From assembly GCA_030916795.1 (NCBI GenBank), contig JAUPVZ010000033.1, positions 1 to 12,898 of the forward strand: a DNA stretch of 12,898 nt, in the 5' to 3' direction. Source of the stretch: Patescibacteria group bacterium. GTDB taxonomy: Bacteria > Patescibacteriota > Minisyncoccia > Phycocordibacterales > XYD1-FULL-46-19. Every line of letters begins with the position of its first letter. Positions within the stretch are counted from its first letter, which is position 1. Both the position numbers and the translations under genes were made by a program. Shown in pieces: positions 10,491-12,898 of the stretch. The notes below the pieces were generated by a model. That model worked only from the letters and a program-made list of their open reading frames with translations. It was not told the DNA's origin and did no database searches.

Positions 10491-12470
10491 ATGAAAAAAA
10501 TAATCATATCGATGATGATGGTGGCGTTGGTTCTAACGCCTGTTTTGGTTTTGCCCGGTAAGGTACAAGCGGTTAGTATGGAGGCACTTCAGGCCCAAAT
10601 TGAGGCTCTGTTAAAGCAGGTGGCAGATCTTCAAGCCCAACTTAACAATCAGGATAGTTCTAGTACTCAATCGATTGTGTGCAGATTAACCAGGGATATA
10701 GTTACAACTGGTCCACTTGATGCGGCTGATACCGAGCAGGTCGTTATTTTACAACGATATTTAATAAGGATTGGTTATATCGACCAGAGTGTAGAAACAG
10801 GCCATTGGTCACCGGCTTTGCGGCAAGCTCTAGCCCGCTATCAGGTCGCTAGTGGTATTGTTCCAGCGAGCGGCTACCTGGGCCCGATCACCCGTGCCCA
10901 TATCAATGCCCGATTGATTCCGGCTGATTGTGGACAGACAACTGAAACAGAAGCTCCAGTTATAAAAGGTATTAGTGGCCCAACATCAATAGATGTTGGT
11001 AAAAAAGGCACGTGGAAAATCAAAGCCACCGACGATGACGATGAGATTTTGTCTTATGCTGTAAACTGGGGAGATGAAGGAATTTGCCCAACCGGCAAGG
11101 TTTGTGCCCAATTTATAAACCCAGTTGATTTTGTCCAGACTGCGACCTTTACCCATACTTACTCTCAAGCGGGGGTTTATAAGATAATAGTCATGGTTAA
11201 AAATAGCTCAGGGGCTACCGCCGAGGCGGGGATTAATGTGAGGGTGGGAGAGGATGAAGAAAATCCAAACCCCGTAATTACGATTGATAATGCAACGCCA
11301 AAATCTGGGACGGTGATTATTCGTCGACCAGATAGTCCGGCTAATGTGTTTGGCGTTCAAGCAACAATTAGGGGATTAACTAAAAATCAGAAAGTGTTAG
11401 TCGATCTATATCTAATTAAGGGAGGTGAAGATGGTGTACAACTTGGTAAACTAAAACAATCACCTATTAGAATAACTAATACAACCAATAATAATTGGCA
11501 CCCAGTTGTATTTTTCTGGCGACCAGGGAGTTATTACTCCAATGGTGGACAATACCTAGAAGCACCAAATGGCGATGATTATGTAATTGGTTATGTTGTT
11601 AAGGATGAGCAAGGAAAGACCTTGACGGATTCAGTAAGTGGATTATTTACGTTAAAAGATTCTGCTAGCGAAGAAGATCCAGCTATTTCTTCGGTTGCAA
11701 TCCAAAATAATCAGCCACAATGGATCAATCAACAAACCCAAAAAACTATCACTTGGAATTATGATGGCGTGCCACTGAATCGTAGTAACCCGCTTAAGTT
11801 TAAGGTGGGTCTCTATACTGACTCAAATGGTGGAATGTGGGGAAACAGTGTTTACCGTTCCGTCGGTGTCGGTGCTTCTGCTGGGGATACATTCGCAGAT
11901 ATTGTTCCTAATATTACCTCTGCTTATTTCAACAAGGATTATTATATTTTGGTTCGTCTAGTAAACGCCAACGGGACAGATTATATAGTTGGGGGTAAGA
12001 GGGTTGAGACAAGATCCACTGAAACATTTCAGGTGGTAGAAAGAGAAACATCTAGTCCTAGGATTAGCTATGTCCAGACCTATTTATTGAAAGATGGTAT
12101 CCGTGAGATTCGTCGGGGGGTTGTCTTACAAAAAGTTACATGGAGGACAGCGGGGCTTATTCCTCGCGTAAACATTTATTTCTGTTCAGTCCCCGGTGGA
12201 GGTGATAACGAATGTGATGGCGATTACTATAAGACAATAAATAATAACTTTACCAATGTTAACATTATTGAAAATGTTGCCATCCCTCTTGATATGCCGC
12301 TTGGCCAAATGGTGATAAGAGTTGATAGCACGACTGATAGTAAAAATATATCGGCGGAGACTATATCGTTTGAAGTGTTGCCAGCTTTGGGTATAATAAG
12401 TCAATCACAGTCACAAATGGCCAACACCTTGTCGGCAATGGAAGAGATTTTGCGGGGGATGATGAAGTAA
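10491..12470 (+). CDS. secreted surface protein: coiled coil, peptidoglycan-binding, PKD and Ig-like domains
   Basis: 659 residues. Signal peptide 1-27 (KKIIISMMMVALVLTPVLVL, cut after VQA). Residues 29-53 are a short coiled coil (SMEALQAQIEALLKQVADLQAQL). Residues about 80-142 are a PG_binding_1 domain (VVILQRYLIRIGYI...WSPALRQALARYQVASGI...GYLGPITRAHI), which binds cell wall. Residues about 155-253 are a PKD domain (GPTSIDVGKKGTWKIKATD...VNWGDEG...FTHTYSQAGVYKI). About 260-630 are repeated beta-rich segments of Ig-like character (IQNNQPQWINQQTQKTITWNYDG, TETFQVVE). The end is a Met-rich helix without LPXTG. It is likely a wall-bound adhesin or structural protein; the ligand is unknown. A TATACT box (10434-10439) may drive it; no SD is seen. 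The next gene carries a related PKD domain. Confidence 0.85.
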   Translation: MKKIIISMMMVALVLTPVLVLPGKVQAVSMEALQAQIEALLKQVADLQAQLNNQDSSSTQSIVCRLTRDIVTTGPLDAADTEQVVILQRYLIRIGYIDQSVETGHWSPALRQALARYQVASGIVPASGYLGPITRAHINARLIPADCGQTTETEAPVIKGISGPTSIDVGKKGTWKIKATDDDDEILSYAVNWGDEGICPTGKVCAQFINPVDFVQTATFTHTYSQAGVYKIIVMVKNSSGATAEAGINVRVGEDEENPNPVITIDNATPKSGTVIIRRPDSPANVFGVQATIRGLTKNQKVLVDLYLIKGGEDGVQLGKLKQSPIRITNTTNNNWHPVVFFWRPGSYYSNGGQYLEAPNGDDYVIGYVVKDEQGKTLTDSVSGLFTLKDSASEEDPAISSVAIQNNQPQWINQQTQKTITWNYDGVPLNRSNPLKFKVGLYTDSNGGMWGNSVYRSVGVGASAGDTFADIVPNITSAYFNKDYYILVRLVNANGTDYIVGGKRVETRSTETFQVVERETSSPRISYVQTYLLKDGIREIRRGVVLQKVTWRTAGLIPRVNIYFCSVPGGGDNECDGDYYKTINNNFTNVNIIENVAIPLDMPLGQMVIRVDSTTDSKNISAETISFEVLPALGIISQSQSQMANTLSAMEEILRGMMK

Positions 12471-12490
12471 AAAATAATAAATAAGAAACA

Positions 12491-12534
12491 ACACAACACC
12501 CCCGTTTGCCCTAGGGCAAACGGGGGTGTTGTGT
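12491..12534. terminator. 21-bp perfect palindrome after the surface-protein gene
   Basis: Arms 12491-12511 and 12514-12534 are perfect reverse complements with loop TA. The core CCCCCGTTTGCCC/GGGCAAACGGGGG resembles the 787-829 hairpin core. ATAAGCTTTTT follows, a weak T-tract. Confidence 0.75.
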
Positions 12535-12543
12535 ATAAGCTTT

Positions 12544-12572
12544 TTGAATCTGAAACAGCTCAGGAGTATAAT
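12544..12572 (+). promoter_or_regulatory. promoter of the second PKD surface-protein gene
   Basis: TTGAAT (12544-12549), 17-bp spacer, TATAAT (12567-12572). It gives an A/T-rich leader of about 48 nt to the ATG at 12627, without an SD. Confidence 0.75.
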
Positions 12573-12626
12573 TCGGGCAGATTTGTCTTAATTATAAATG
12601 GTTTTTATTATTACTAGTTTTATAAA

Positions 12627-12898
12627 ATGAAATATATTTTACGGTTTTTGATTTTGGCTGTTTTGGTCGTGGCCCCAGGTTATGCTTTGGCGGCACCGTC
12701 TATTCGTGTAGTGACTGGTCCCAATAATGTTACAGTGGGACAGTCCTCAACCTGGTCTTTTACTTATAATTCTACGGCTCCTGCGGGGGAAGCGCCAATT
12801 TTTGGTTTTAATCCGGGTGATGGTACAGGTAATAAGTCGGCTGTATCACCATCCTCACCAACCTTTAATTATGCTTTCAACCTAGCTGGAACTTATAC
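12627..12898 (+). CDS. secreted PKD-domain protein, N-terminal part
   Basis: Cut by the right window edge; 90 codons visible. Signal peptide 1-22 (KYILRFLILAVLVVAPGYALA, cut before AAPS). The mature part starts a PKD-like domain, GPNNVTVGQSSTWSF, then FGFNPGDGTGNKSA (the WGDG-type turn, with P for W/D) and FNYAFNLAGTY (the F-x-H-x-Y-x-x-x-G-x-Y signature, His replaced by Ala). The GPxxxxVGxxxTW opening matches the PKD domain of the preceding gene (GPTSIDVGKKGTW), so the two are probably paralogous surface proteins. It has its own promoter, separated from the upstream gene by a hairpin. Domain content beyond residue 90 is unknown. Confidence 0.75.
   Translation, partial: MKYILRFLILAVLVVAPGYALAAPSIRVVTGPNNVTVGQSSTWSFTYNSTAPAGEAPIFGFNPGDGTGNKSAVSPSSPTFNYAFNLAGTY

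Noticed and set aside
1..12898. CRISPR array or recoded TGA
   Set aside because: No regularly spaced direct repeats were seen, and TGA serves as a normal stop in infC, the DoxX gene and gene 3233-3616.

Overview
The window looks like chromosomal DNA of a Candidate Phyla Radiation (Patescibacteria, most likely Parcubacteria-type) bacterium. This is inferred from overall style: compact gene spacing, many genes without a Shine-Dalgarno (SD) sequence, a divergent TruB, secreted proteins joining a peptidoglycan-binding domain to PKD/Ig-like domains, and isolated translation genes beside small unknown genes. TGA ends several clear genes (infC, the DoxX gene, a small unknown gene), so the TGA=Gly code of Gracilibacteria/Absconditabacteria is excluded. 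No marker here fixes the phylum.

Layout. Bases 1-788: 3' end of a beta-CASP metallo-beta-lactamase RNase-like gene (+), converging through a 20-bp-stem terminator on the minus-strand operon infC-rpmI-rplT (2018-835). 2077-3133: GAGCACC-type inverted repeats and an N-acetylmuramoyl-L-alanine amidase gene (-). 3180-4350: two small unknown genes (-), each with its own promoter and a near-identical GCCCCGAC-type terminator, so they look like cassettes. 4406-5540: the trans-translation locus smpB-ssrA (-), with a 17-bp copy of the ssrA 3' end 250 bp beyond the real one. 5541-7250: DoxX-type membrane protein, overlapping L,D-transpeptidase, a small membrane protein, and two orphan promoter/terminator units that may be small RNAs. 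7331-10121: ftsH and truB. 10157-10358: a tRNA copy split by two palindromes, then an intact tRNA-Ile(UAU). 10491-12898: two secreted PKD-type surface proteins, the second cut by the window edge.

Together the genes cover translation (L20, L35, IF3, tRNA, TruB), ribosome rescue and membrane proteolysis (tmRNA/SmpB, FtsH), RNA decay, and envelope remodelling (amidase, L,D-transpeptidase, surface proteins). The tmRNA tag reads AKNSTGAVASPYFTPAFALA, ending in a hydrophobic ALA of the kind cytosolic proteases and FtsH recognise.

The most unusual signals are: (1) a tRNA copy with hairpins inserted exactly at both D-stem/D-loop junctions, just downstream of a good promoter; (2) in-frame palindromic insertions in truB, one flanked by a 9-bp direct repeat; (3) a 33-bp repeat forming the 3' ends of infC and the amidase gene; (4) the cassette-like pair next to ssrA; (5) two orphan small-RNA-like units; (6) several genes whose -10 box places the transcript start at the start codon.
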